32,260 nt of DNA, from assembly GCA_021443415.1 (NCBI GenBank), contig JABUTZ010000013.1, positions 85,066 to 117,325 of the forward strand, in the 5' to 3' direction. Source of the DNA: Bacteroidaceae bacterium (lineage in GTDB: Bacteria; Bacteroidota; Bacteroidia; Bacteroidales; Bacteroidaceae). The translations under genes and the position numbers were made by a program. The notes under the pieces are model-generated. The model saw only the letters and a list, made by a program, of their open reading frames with translations, had not been told where the DNA came from and did not search any database. This document shows, piece by piece, positions 22,843 through 30,241 of this stretch (position 1 is the first letter of the stretch; every line of letters starts with the position of its first letter).

Positions 22843-22868
22843 ATCTTTTGACCATTTTGTCGGGTTTG
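22830..22868 (-). terminator. 15-bp perfect inverted repeat between divergent genes
   Basis: CAAACCCGACAAAAT at 22830-22844 pairs perfectly with 22854-22868 around a 9-nt loop. On the minus strand it is followed by TTCTTTTTTG, as in an intrinsic terminator, but no minus-strand gene ends here. It also covers the -33 box of tlpA and could be an operator. Confidence 0.5.
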
Positions 22869-22932
22869 CTCGGATATTGAGTGAAATCGCACATCATTTG
22901 CGTCATTGTGACGATATTTCAAATATTATTTG

Positions 22933-22940
22933 TAATTTTG
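22933..22940 (+). promoter_or_regulatory. -7 box of the AAA-ATPase gene
   Basis: TAATTTTG on the plus strand, 37 nt before the ATG at 22978. It implies that the TTG start at 22957 is unlikely. Confidence 0.55.
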
Positions 22941-22977
22941 TGGGCAAATCAACCGATTGTATCAAAACGCATCAGAT

Positions 22978-24549
22978 ATGGCACTGTACATCAACAAAGG
23001 CAACGAGGCGTTTGCATCCATGCTCAAAGACGAATATGTCGACAAGACGGGCTTGATTGCAGAGATCAACAATACTCTGTTCAAGGAGAGGCGTTTCACC
23101 TGCTGCTCGCGCTGTCGCCGCTTCGGAAAGTCAATGGCGGCAAAGATGCTGTCTGCATACTACGATCGTTCGTGCGACTCGCGTGAGTTGTTCCGCGGAC
23201 TGGAGGCGGAGCGGCACCCCGACTTTGAGACGCACCTGAACAAATATCCGGTCATCTATGTCGACATGACGAATTTCATGACACAGTTCAGGGGTAACAA
23301 CGACATTGTCAGCATAATGCAGAAAACTCTGCTTGCGGACATTTCGAGCGTTTACACTGACATTCGCGTAGAGGAAGGTGACGATTTTATGAATTATCTG
23401 ACGCGGGTGGCCATTGCGACTGGCGACCGTTTCATCGTCATCATCGACGAGTGGGATGCCATCTGTAGGGAGTTCGCCGCCAGTTCGCCGGCGATGGATG
23501 ACTATGTCAACTTCCTTCGCCGAATGTTCAAGGGCGACGATGCCATGCGCGTGTTCGCCGCGGCGTACATCACCGGCATTCTCCCCATCAAGAAATACAA
23601 GACCGAGTCGGCGCTCAACAATTTCTGGGAGTATTCGATGACCCTACCGATGGTTTTTGACCGTTATTTCGGGTTTACCAGGGCTGAGGTTCAGAGGCTT
23701 TGCCAGAAGCATGGAATGGACTACGAGGAGATGGTAAAATGGTACGACGGCTACAGCATCGGTTCCGAGCGTTCGATGTTCAATCCGAGTTCGGTGATGA
23801 AGGCGATTGCCGCCAAGGATTGTGCTAATTTCTGGGCTTCAACAGGTGCTTTCGACGCTGTCACGCGCTACATTCAGATGGACTTCGACGGACTCAAGGG
23901 CGACATTGTCAAGATGCTTGGTGGCGGCTCCTGTCCTGTCAGCACAAACAGTTTCGGCAACGACCCCAACATCATCCGCTCGCGCGACGAGGTGCTCACG
24001 CTGCTTATCCACTTGGGCTATCTGTCGTATGACCGAGAGACGAGGACATGCCATATCCCCAACAAGGAGGTGGCGGAAGAGATGGAGTCAGCGGTGAAGG
24101 ACAATGGCTGGAAGTTGGTCGTCGATGCCCTCAATGACTCCAACGACCTCCTGAATTGCCTTCTGGACGGTGAGGCCGAGGAGGTGGCCGCCGGCATACA
24201 GAAGGTGCATGAGGAGAGTGCGAGCATACTGAAATACAACGACGAGAACACACTCTCGTGCGTCATCAACCTCGCCTTCTACACCGCCCGCAGCAAGTAC
24301 AAGATCATCCGCGAGATGCCAGCCGGCCGCGGCTTTGCCGATGTCGTCTTCGTCCCCTGGCGCAACGTCGACCTCCCCGCCATTGTCATCGAGTTGAAAT
24401 GGAAGAAGGAAGCCGTCACCGCCATCGACCAAATCCGTCAGAAGAACTATCCCGCCCCCCTGAAAGAGTATGTCGGCGAGGTCATCCTCTGCGCCGTCAA
24501 CTACGAGAAGAACGAGAAAGAGCACACGTGCGTGATTGAGCGCGTGTAG
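22978..24549 (+). CDS. AAA-ATPase / PD-(D/E)XK nuclease family protein (DUF1703 type)
   Basis: 523 residues from ATG 22978 (MALYINKGNEAF...YVDKTGLI, the family opening). Domain 1 is AAA-ATPase-like: P-loop SRCRRFGKS near 44-52 and Walker B FIVIIDEWDA at about 152-161, with the characteristic KWYDGYSIG further on. The C-terminal region carries a PD-(D/E)XK core (ADVVF with Asp455, then ELK with Glu472 and Lys474). The family is common and often multicopy in Bacteroidales and has no firm function. The P-loop here has Cys where Pro is usual (SRPRRFGKS). It is a plus-strand gene between minus-strand groups and may be acquired. Confidence 0.8.
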   Translation: MALYINKGNEAFASMLKDEYVDKTGLIAEINNTLFKERRFTCCSRCRRFGKSMAAKMLSAYYDRSCDSRELFRGLEAERHPDFETHLNKYPVIYVDMTNFMTQFRGNNDIVSIMQKTLLADISSVYTDIRVEEGDDFMNYLTRVAIATGDRFIVIIDEWDAICREFAASSPAMDDYVNFLRRMFKGDDAMRVFAAAYITGILPIKKYKTESALNNFWEYSMTLPMVFDRYFGFTRAEVQRLCQKHGMDYEEMVKWYDGYSIGSERSMFNPSSVMKAIAAKDCANFWASTGAFDAVTRYIQMDFDGLKGDIVKMLGGGSCPVSTNSFGNDPNIIRSRDEVLTLLIHLGYLSYDRETRTCHIPNKEVAEEMESAVKDNGWKLVVDALNDSNDLLNCLLDGEAEEVAAGIQKVHEESASILKYNDENTLSCVINLAFYTARSKYKIIREMPAGRGFADVVFVPWRNVDLPAIVIELKWKKEAVTAIDQIRQKNYPAPLKEYVGEVILCAVNYEKNEKEHTCVIERV

Positions 24550-24620
24550 AGCGTAGATGTTTCGCCATGGAGGCGACGGTCGCGTCAAGACATACTCGTA
24601 GGCACTCTCAAGTCAGTGGC

Positions 24621-25532
24621 TTACATGTTGTTCTGCAATTCATACTCCTGAATGGCTGTTCCGACAAAACGCCCTAAATTCACAGGGACGGCATTTCCTA
24701 TCATTTGTTCCTGGTCGGTTTTGTTGCCAACGAACTTGAATCCTTTTGGGAAAGTCTGTATTCGGCTTCTTTCGTAGGTCGTCAAGGCTCGGATGCCCAC
24801 CAGTGATTGGATTGCATCTCCGGGATGCAGGGGATAGCCCTGCGGCATTGGTCTGTTCACCCCACGTATTGTCGGAGAGGGCTCATCGGTACTGAAGATT
24901 CCCCTCCGAACATAACTGCGCGGATGCCTGTAATAGTATTTGATGTCGATTTCGTCACCCAGGTACTCGGCTACTGTCAGGGGTTTTTTTGCAAGGTTCT
25001 TCTCTATGAATGGAAGCAGGAAGTTGTCGGGTGTATCTAACCGACCGACGAGGACGAAGCGCTTTCGTGCCTGTGGAACGCCGCAAAGGCTGGCGTTCAA
25101 GACGTATTGTGTCAATCCATAGCCCGCTGATTTGAAGATGTCAGTGGCGGCTGTGAGTTTGTTTGTCTTGACAATCCTTTCCACATTTTCCATCACAAAC
25201 CACTTGGGGCGTATGTGCGAAACAATCTGCGCGTAGCACACCGTCAAGTCGCCGCGTCCGTTGTCTTCGTCGCGTTTGCCTGCCGAGGAGAAATCCTGAC
25301 AGGGTGGGCCGCCGATGATCATGTCGGGTCCAAATGATTCGATGATGCCCACCGAGAGGTCTATGTCCTTCAAATCTGTCTTGATGATAGGGTGGTCGAA
25401 GTTGGCGCGATACACATCGATGGCCTTGTCCCAGTTGTCAAGTCCGGCCAAGATTCGATGCCCAGCCAGCGTGAAACCGAGGCTCATGCCACCGCATCCG
25501 CAAAATAAATCCACTATTTTCATTTTAGTCAA
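24621..25532 (-). CDS. DNA (cytosine-5) methyltransferase, M.HindVP-like
   Basis: 303 residues; ATG at the fourth codon is an alternative start. All C5-methyltransferase motifs are visible: FCGCGG (I), GGPPCQDFS with catalytic Cys78 (IV), MENVER (VI), QARKR (VIII), SPTIRG (IX) and QMIGNAVPVNLG (X). The length equals that of M.HindVP, and the partner endonuclease resembles HindVP, so the target may be GRCGYC (inference). It protects host DNA against the partner enzyme. The start overlaps the endonuclease end by 8 nt. GC content is clearly lower than in the surrounding genes, consistent with transfer. Confidence 0.88.
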   Translation of the reverse strand: MTKMKIVDLFCGCGGMSLGFTLAGHRILAGLDNWDKAIDVYRANFDHPIIKTDLKDIDLSVGIIESFGPDMIIGGPPCQDFSSAGKRDEDNGRGDLTVCYAQIVSHIRPKWFVMENVERIVKTNKLTAATDIFKSAGYGLTQYVLNASLCGVPQARKRFVLVGRLDTPDNFLLPFIEKNLAKKPLTVAEYLGDEIDIKYYYRHPRSYVRRGIFSTDEPSPTIRGVNRPMPQGYPLHPGDAIQSLVGIRALTTYERSRIQTFPKGFKFVGNKTDQEQMIGNAVPVNLGRFVGTAIQEYELQNNM

Positions 25533-25980
25533 AAAGATCGGGACTGTTCACTATCACTGCGTCAAATCGCCTTTCCGGACTCAGGAGTTTCTGTCCTCCG
25601 CCCAGAATGATATTTTTGATCTCGCCTTTGGAGATACGGGGATGGGTTAGTTCGTTGCACGCCATCAGGCGATGGGACCTGGCTCCGTTGATGGAAAAAG
25701 CCTTGTCATTGGCATTGCCGTACGAGTTGTCCTTGATGATGCGCTTGTAGTCAAACTGCCCATAGTCAACGAAGTCTCGAAGCATAAGGTACACCCATAT
25801 GACCGCCCTTTCCAATCGTGAGATTTCGTTGTTGCGCGTGTGACTGCCCGTTTCCATGGTGCACATCTGTAAAATGGAAATGTTGGACCAAACGAAAACA
25901 TCCATGCAATCGTCCGCAAGATGTCCGTCCTTCATCTTCCAAACGGGTTGGATGATGAGCGGACTTTGCTGTCTTGCCAT
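25525..25980 (-). CDS. HindVP-like restriction endonuclease, C-terminal fragment
   Basis: 151 residues from the first ATG, but the frame is open further upstream (to about 26046), where it would add residues such as RVKPHYKLIRQVVIDIAKN. The segment SPLIIQPVWKMKDG...CMDVFVWSN matches, as I recall the family, the QPIWK and DVFVW part of HindVP-type enzymes. It is therefore the second half of the endonuclease whose first half is the next ORF in another frame. It is followed directly by the methyltransferase gene with an 8-nt overlap. Alone it is unlikely to be active. Confidence 0.65.
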   Translation of the reverse strand: MARQQSPLIIQPVWKMKDGHLADDCMDVFVWSNISILQMCTMETGSHTRNNEISRLERAVIWVYLMLRDFVDYGQFDYKRIIKDNSYGNANDKAFSINGARSHRLMACNELTHPRISKGEIKNIILGGGQKLLSPERRFDAVIVNSPDLFD

Positions 25981-26012
25981 ATTTTTGGCTATGTCGATTA
26001 CGACCTGCCTGA

Positions 26013-26609
26013 TCAGCTTGTAGTGAGGCTTGACTCGTTTGGCTCATTCCAATGATATATTTTTGGCACTCGGTTCAAGTATGAGCGCAGTTTCTCTTTT
26101 CCTGCATTGTTGCCGTATGCCTCGCATATCCCACATGCAAGGTAGCATAGCGTTGGCGGACGGACAACGATTTCACAGCCGAATTGTTCCTCATCGTTGT
26201 CCTTGGTCGTGTTGTCGGGCAAAGCGGTTAGTTTGATCTCCAGTCCGACCAGGCTGTGGCTGTTCTCGCGATTGACCATTACGAGGTCGATGTTTTCGCG
26301 ATTGGAGTCTTCGGGGTCGATGTAGTAGTACTTCTCAAACTTTGCAAATCCTGCTTCAAAGTTGTAGAAAGCGTTGTCTGACAAAGGGTCTATCTTGAAC
26401 AACTTGTCTCCTGAAATTCGTTTGAGCTTGATTTTGTATTCGGCATTGGTCGTGATATAAACCGGGTCAATGCCTTTGGAGTGCATGTATGCGACCAAGG
26501 AGGCGGGGAAGGAACTGTTGAATTGGTTTTTCCCCCAGCAATACGGATTGGTGTAATCTCTGCTTGAATATTTCTGTCCAAAAAGACCGGGCTTTGTTTC
26601 GGTTGTCAT
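26013..26609 (-). CDS. HindVP-like restriction endonuclease, N-terminal fragment
   Basis: 198 residues. GKNQFNSSFPASLVAYMHSKG and LTALPDNTT, followed by CEIVVRPPTLCYLACG, resemble the HindVP family (PF09519). IDLVMV followed by LEIK is a plausible D...ExK nuclease core. The frame ends at NEPNESSLTTS; the C-terminal half continues in the -1 frame. The overlap of the two open frames is about 30 nt, so the lesion lies between about 26013 and 26046. One added A in the CCAAACG stretch (26036-26042) would restore a single protein of about 361 residues, close to the normal family length. Promoter TAACTTTG lies 35 nt upstream. Confidence 0.7.
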   Translation of the reverse strand: MTTETKPGLFGQKYSSRDYTNPYCWGKNQFNSSFPASLVAYMHSKGIDPVYITTNAEYKIKLKRISGDKLFKIDPLSDNAFYNFEAGFAKFEKYYYIDPEDSNRENIDLVMVNRENSHSLVGLEIKLTALPDNTTKDNDEEQFGCEIVVRPPTLCYLACGICEAYGNNAGKEKLRSYLNRVPKIYHWNEPNESSLTTS

Positions 26610-26643
26610 TGTGCGTGATGCTTCTATGCTAAAAACATTTTTG

Positions 26644-26651
26644 CAAAGTTA
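26644..26651 (-). promoter_or_regulatory. -7 box of the restriction-modification operon
   Basis: Minus strand TAACTTTG, exact consensus, 35 nt before the endonuclease ATG. Confidence 0.6.
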
Positions 26652-26678
26652 TTAAATTTTGACGAGATAATCAGTCAA

Positions 26679-26885
26679 TCATTTAAATAATTTATAGCAT
26701 GCAGCTATACATTGTTCCCACAGACGCACAAACACATGCTGCACGGCATCTTTCGCCGCCTCCTCGTCCGCCAGGTAATGGAGGGCGAGTGAGTATAGTG
26801 TCGGCGCATAGCGGCGGTAGATGACGGTGAATGCCGTCTCGTCGTCCTTCGCCGCCACAAGCCGGAACAGTTCCAGTTCCGCCAT
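26679..26885 (-). pseudogene. Truncated ECF-type RNA polymerase sigma factor
   Basis: 68 residues from the ATG at 26885 (77 from 26912). MAELELFRLVAAKDDETAF...YRRYAPTLYSLALHYL...DAVQHVFVRLWEQ is sigma-70 region 2 of a Bacteroidetes ECF sigma factor. After LWEQ it runs into CIAACYKLFK and stops; the linker and region 4 (the -35-binding helix-turn-helix) are gone. It cannot work as a normal sigma factor, though region 2 alone might still bind core polymerase. It starts 18 nt after RNase R. The break coincides with a fall in GC content and a small inverted repeat, so the neighbouring restriction island probably truncated it. Confidence 0.75.
26693..26709. repeat. Inverted repeat at the sigma-factor truncation point
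   Basis: TATAGC-ATGCA-GCTATA lies exactly where homology to sigma factors ends. It marks the edge of the low-GC restriction island. Confidence 0.5.
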
Positions 26886-26930
26886 TGTCTCATATCCGCT
26901 GTGGGTGGTCATTGGGTGGAAAGTCAGATG

Positions 26931-29123
26931 TCACTTCCTTATCAGCGCGTAGTCGAGCTGCTTGCGGTCGAGGTCGGCGGCGGCGACTTTGATGCGGACC
27001 TCGTCGCCGAGGGAGTAGCGGTTGCGGCGGCGGCGGCCGACGAGGCAGTAGTTGCGCTCGTCGAAGTCGTAGTAGTCGTCGTTGAGGTCGCGCAGGGGGA
27101 CGAGGCCCTCGCACTTGCTCTCCTTCGTCTCGACATAGAGACCCCACTCGGTCACGCCCGTGATGACGCCGTCGTACTCCTCGCCGAGGCGCTCCGCCAT
27201 GAACTCCACCTGCTTGTACTTGATGCTGTCGCGCTCGGCCTTAGCCGCCAGTTGCTCCATGTCGCTGCAGTGGACGCAGAGTTCCTCGCAGCGGTCCTTC
27301 TGGGCCGAGCGTCCGCCCTCGGCGTAGCGCGTGAGGAGGCGGTGGACGATGAGGTCGGGATAGCGGCGGATGGGCGAGGTGAAATGCGTGTAGTAGGCGA
27401 AGCCAAGGCCGTAGTGGCCGATATTGACGGTGCTGTACTGCGCCTTCGCCATCGAGCGGAGGGCGAGCATCTGCATCATGTTCTGCTCGGGGCGGTCGTG
27501 GACGTCGCTCAGCATGCGGTTCATCGACTTGTTGGTCTCGCCCGCCGACTTGCCGATGCGGAAACGCAGTCCGAAGCGCGCCGCCATGTCGGCGAGGTTC
27601 TGCAGCTTCGTCTCATCAGGTTTGTCGTGGACGCGGTAGGGGAGCGTTTTCGCCTGCTTGCCCTTGGGCACACGGCCCACGCTCGCGGCCACGGTGCGGT
27701 TGGCGAGCAGCATGAACTCCTCGACCAGCTTGTTGGCATCCTTGGCGAACTTGAAATAAACGCTCGTCGGACGGCCGTCGGCATCGATCTCGAAACGCGG
27801 TTCGGCGCGGTCGAAGTCGACGGCGCCCTTGGCGAAGCGCTCGGCGCGCAGTTGCTTGGCGAGGCGGTTGAGAGTGATGAGTTCGAGGGCGAAGTCCTCG
27901 GCGGGTGCGGCGCCCTCATAGACGGCTCCCGCGTGGTCGCCCGGCTTGCCGTAGTCCTCGGGCGACGCCTCGCCCATGTCCTCGAGCACCTTCTGCACCT
28001 CCTCGTAGGTGAAGCGGCGGTCGGAGCGGATGACCGTGTGGGCGATGTGGAAGTTGCGCACGTTGGCGCGCTCGTCGATGGTGAAGATGACGCTGTAGGT
28101 CAGCTTGTCCTCGTCGGGGCGGAGCGAGCAAATTTGGTTGCAGAGACGCTCGGGCAGCATGGGAATGGTGCGGTCGACGAGGTAGATGCTCGTGGCGCGC
28201 TTCAGGGCCTCGCGGTCGATGACGCTCCCCTCGGTCACGTAGTGGCTCACGTCGGCTATGTGCACGCCCACCTCCCAGAGGCCCTTGCCCGCGGAGCGGA
28301 TGGAGAGGGCGTCGTCGAAGTCCTTGGCGTCGCGCGGGTCGATGGTGAACGTCATCACGCCGCGCATGTCCTCGCGCCGCGCAATCTCGTCCTCGGGAAT
28401 GACATCGCTGATCTGGTTGGCGGCGCGCTCCACATTCTCGGGGTAGTCGTAGGGCAGTCCGTACTCGGCGAGGATGGCGTGCATCTCAGTGTTGTTCTCG
28501 CCCGAGCGCCCCAGCACGTCGACCACCTTGCCGATGGGGTTCTTCGAGTCTTCGGGCCACTCGGTGATGACCGCCACCACCTTGTCGCCCTTCTCGGAGC
28601 CCTTGAGGTGGCGGCGCGGCAGGATGATGTCCTGCGCCATCGCCTTGTCGTCGGTCTGGAGCCAGCAGAAGTCCTTGTTGCCGCGCACGCGGCCGATGAA
28701 ACGGTTCTCGGCGCGCTCGAGGATTTCCGTGATCTGCGCCTCGCGGCAGTGGTTCTTGCGGCGGGCGAGGAGGACGGCCTGCACGCGGTCGCCCGTAAGG
28801 GCGTGGAGCGAGTTGCGCTCGGCGACCAGGATGGCTCGTCCGCCGCGGTCGTCCATGAAGATGTTCTTGCCGTTGGCCTTGCGCGTGAACGTGCCGGTCA
28901 TTATATGTCCGCCGTTGTTGAGGCGGAAAACCATGTATTCGGGGCATTGGAGCAGGTCGTCCTGCGCCATCTCGACCAGCATCTCGACGGCCATCTGGCG
29001 CGTGGGGTGGGTGGTGAGGTTGAGGCGGCGGAAGATGGTCTTCACGTCCATCGCCTCGTTGGGGTTCTGCTGGAACAGCGCCTGCAGCATCCCCTGTATG
29101 TCTTTACGTCGTAAGCCTTTCAT
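26931..29123 (-). CDS. rnr: Ribonuclease R (RNB-family 3'-5' exoribonuclease)
   Basis: 730 residues. It degrades structured RNA from the 3' end in the cytoplasm. The N-terminus is a winged-helix-like region (MKGLRRKDIQGMLQALF), followed by cold-shock-type OB domains at about 70-240. The RNB catalytic motif TIDPRDAKDFDDALS spans about 260-274 with Asp262, 268, 270 and 271. The C-terminal S1 domain begins near 640 (YDGVITGVTEWGLYVET) and a basic segment GRRRRNRYS lies within it. The length is normal for the family. Its leader contains AAATTGT heptamers and a module shared with the AraC-type gene; a -7 box lies 230 nt upstream next to heptamer array 8. Confidence 0.95.
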   Translation of the reverse strand: MKGLRRKDIQGMLQALFQQNPNEAMDVKTIFRRLNLTTHPTRQMAVEMLVEMAQDDLLQCPEYMVFRLNNGGHIMTGTFTRKANGKNIFMDDRGGRAILVAERNSLHALTGDRVQAVLLARRKNHCREAQITEILERAENRFIGRVRGNKDFCWLQTDDKAMAQDIILPRRHLKGSEKGDKVVAVITEWPEDSKNPIGKVVDVLGRSGENNTEMHAILAEYGLPYDYPENVERAANQISDVIPEDEIARREDMRGVMTFTIDPRDAKDFDDALSIRSAGKGLWEVGVHIADVSHYVTEGSVIDREALKRATSIYLVDRTIPMLPERLCNQICSLRPDEDKLTYSVIFTIDERANVRNFHIAHTVIRSDRRFTYEEVQKVLEDMGEASPEDYGKPGDHAGAVYEGAAPAEDFALELITLNRLAKQLRAERFAKGAVDFDRAEPRFEIDADGRPTSVYFKFAKDANKLVEEFMLLANRTVAASVGRVPKGKQAKTLPYRVHDKPDETKLQNLADMAARFGLRFRIGKSAGETNKSMNRMLSDVHDRPEQNMMQMLALRSMAKAQYSTVNIGHYGLGFAYYTHFTSPIRRYPDLIVHRLLTRYAEGGRSAQKDRCEELCVHCSDMEQLAAKAERDSIKYKQVEFMAERLGEEYDGVITGVTEWGLYVETKESKCEGLVPLRDLNDDYYDFDERNYCLVGRRRRNRYSLGDEVRIKVAAADLDRKQLDYALIRK

Positions 29124-29127
29124 CGGA

Positions 29128-29160
29128 ATTTACTATTTGACAATTTACAATTTACAATTT
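29128..29160 (-). promoter_or_regulatory. RNase R leader: shared 23-bp module and AAATTGT heptamers
   Basis: Immediately before the rnr ATG, the minus strand carries the 23-bp module also found before the AraC-type gene (29128-29150) and three AAATTGT units (plus strand ACAATTT at 29140-29160). The region is AU-rich and unstructured, which suits Bacteroidetes translation starts that lack a Shine-Dalgarno. Confidence 0.65.
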
Positions 29161-29181
29161 ATTTACGATTTATTCGATGCT

Positions 29182-29328
29182 GTTTTTAAACGCAGATTAA
29201 CGCAGATGTTCTTGTAGTTCGTTGGATGAATTGAAATTTACGCAGATGTTTATGGGTGTTTTTAAACGCAGATTAACGCAGATGTTCTTGTGGTTCGTTG
29301 GATGAATTGAAATTAACGCAGATGTTAT
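29182..29328 (+). repeat. CGCAGAT dispersed repeat, tandem copies B and C
   Basis: Two direct copies, 76 bp apart (29182-29257 and 29258-29328), differing at few positions. Each starts GTTTTTAAACGCAGATTAAC and contains three CGCAGAT motifs and a TTCGTTGGATGAATTGAAAT core. They occupy the long leader or upstream region of the RNase R gene. Confidence 0.92.
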
Positions 29329-29352
29329 TTTTCGAGATTTCGAATCAGACAG

Positions 29353-29360
29353 CAAAACTA
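29353..29360 (-). promoter_or_regulatory. -7 box upstream of the RNase R gene
   Basis: Minus strand TAGTTTTG, exact TAnnTTTG, right after heptamer array 8 (AGAATAAAGGTA then the box). If used, the leader would be about 225 nt and would include the CGCAGAT repeats. Confidence 0.5.
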
Positions 29361-29364
29361 TACC

Positions 29365-29441
29365 TTTATTCTTTATTCTCTACACTTTACACTTTACACT
29401 TTACACTCTACACTCTACACTCTATTCTCTAACCTCTAACC
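29365..29441. repeat. Heptamer array 8 (11 units in perfect phase)
   Basis: Plus strand TTTATTC x2, TCTACAC, TTTACAC x3, TCTACAC x2, TCTATTC, TCTAACC x2: 77 bp, exactly 11 units with no phase slip. It encodes the last codons (LEVRE) and the stop of ksgA and ends at the -7 box before RNase R. Confidence 0.95.
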
Positions 29442-30219
29442 TGCGCGTGAGCGCAACGAACTCCTGGACGGAGAGTTGTTCGGGGCGGAGCTCGAAGAAC
29501 TTGTCCTGGAGCATGGGGGTGAAGTCGCCGGGGAGGGTGGCGAGGAGCGGCTTGATGCTGCCTCGGAGCATCTTGCGGCGCTGGTTGAAGACCGTCTTGA
29601 CAAGGCGCTTGAAGAGAGCCTCGTCGCAGTCAAGCCGTTCAACATCGTTGCGCGTCATGCGGATGACCGCACTCTGCACCTTGGGGGGCGGATTGAACAC
29701 TGAGGGAGGGACGGTGAAGAGGTACTCGACATCGTAGTACGCCTGCACCAGCACGCTCAGTATGCCGTACGCCTTGCTGCCCGGACGTGCCGCCATGCGC
29801 TCTGCCACCTCCTTTTGAATCATGCCCGTGCAGAGCGGGATGAGGTGGCGGTAGTCGAGCACCTTGAAGAAGATCTGCGACGAGATGTTGTAGGGGTAGT
29901 TGCCCGTGAGTGCGAACTGTCGTCCGCCGAACGTATTCTCGAGGTGCATCTTGAGGAAGTCATCCTCGATGATGCCGTCCTCGAGGGCGGGGTAGTGGCC
30001 GCGCAGGTAGGCGACGCTCTCGAAGTCAATCTCCACCACCTTGAGCTCCTGCTGTTTCTCCGCCAGGAACTGCGTCATCACACCCATGCCCGGGCCCACC
30101 TCGAGCACGGGCAGGTCCGCCCGCACATCGACCGTGTCGGCTATGCGTCGCGCTATGGACAGGTCCGTGAGGAAATGCTGTCCCAGAAACTTCTTCGGTT
30201 TTACCTTGCCTTGAATCAT
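29422..30219 (-). CDS. ksgA: 16S rRNA dimethyladenosine transferase KsgA
   Basis: 265 residues. It dimethylates two adjacent adenines in helix 45 of 16S rRNA using SAM. The N-terminus VKPKKFLGQHFLTD is the family signature. SAM motif I is VLEVGPGMG at 38-46; the catalytic motif IV is GNYPYNISS at 106-114 (Tyr in place of the more common Leu of NLPY). FNPPPKVQSAV and the C-terminal FNQRRKMLRGSIK region are intact. It is third in a probable operon after two small genes, with gaps of 25 and 22 nt. Its last residues and stop come from heptamer array 8. Confidence 0.95.
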   Translation of the reverse strand: MIQGKVKPKKFLGQHFLTDLSIARRIADTVDVRADLPVLEVGPGMGVMTQFLAEKQQELKVVEIDFESVAYLRGHYPALEDGIIEDDFLKMHLENTFGGRQFALTGNYPYNISSQIFFKVLDYRHLIPLCTGMIQKEVAERMAARPGSKAYGILSVLVQAYYDVEYLFTVPPSVFNPPPKVQSAVIRMTRNDVERLDCDEALFKRLVKTVFNQRRKMLRGSIKPLLATLPGDFTPMLQDKFFELRPEQLSVQEFVALTRRLEVRE

Positions 30220-30241
30220 AGGCGTACAGTTAGCGAGGAAA

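Noticed and set aside
24550-24620. Remnant of the missing sigma-factor region 4 downstream of the restriction genes
   Set aside because: Read in all frames, the 71 bp between the AAA-ATPase and methyltransferase stops shows no sigma-like sequence.
26901-29114. 737-aa plus-strand ORF opposite RNase R
   Set aside because: It is the antisense shadow of a motif-complete RNase R in GC-rich DNA; its sequence is valine/alanine/arginine-rich with no recognisable domain.
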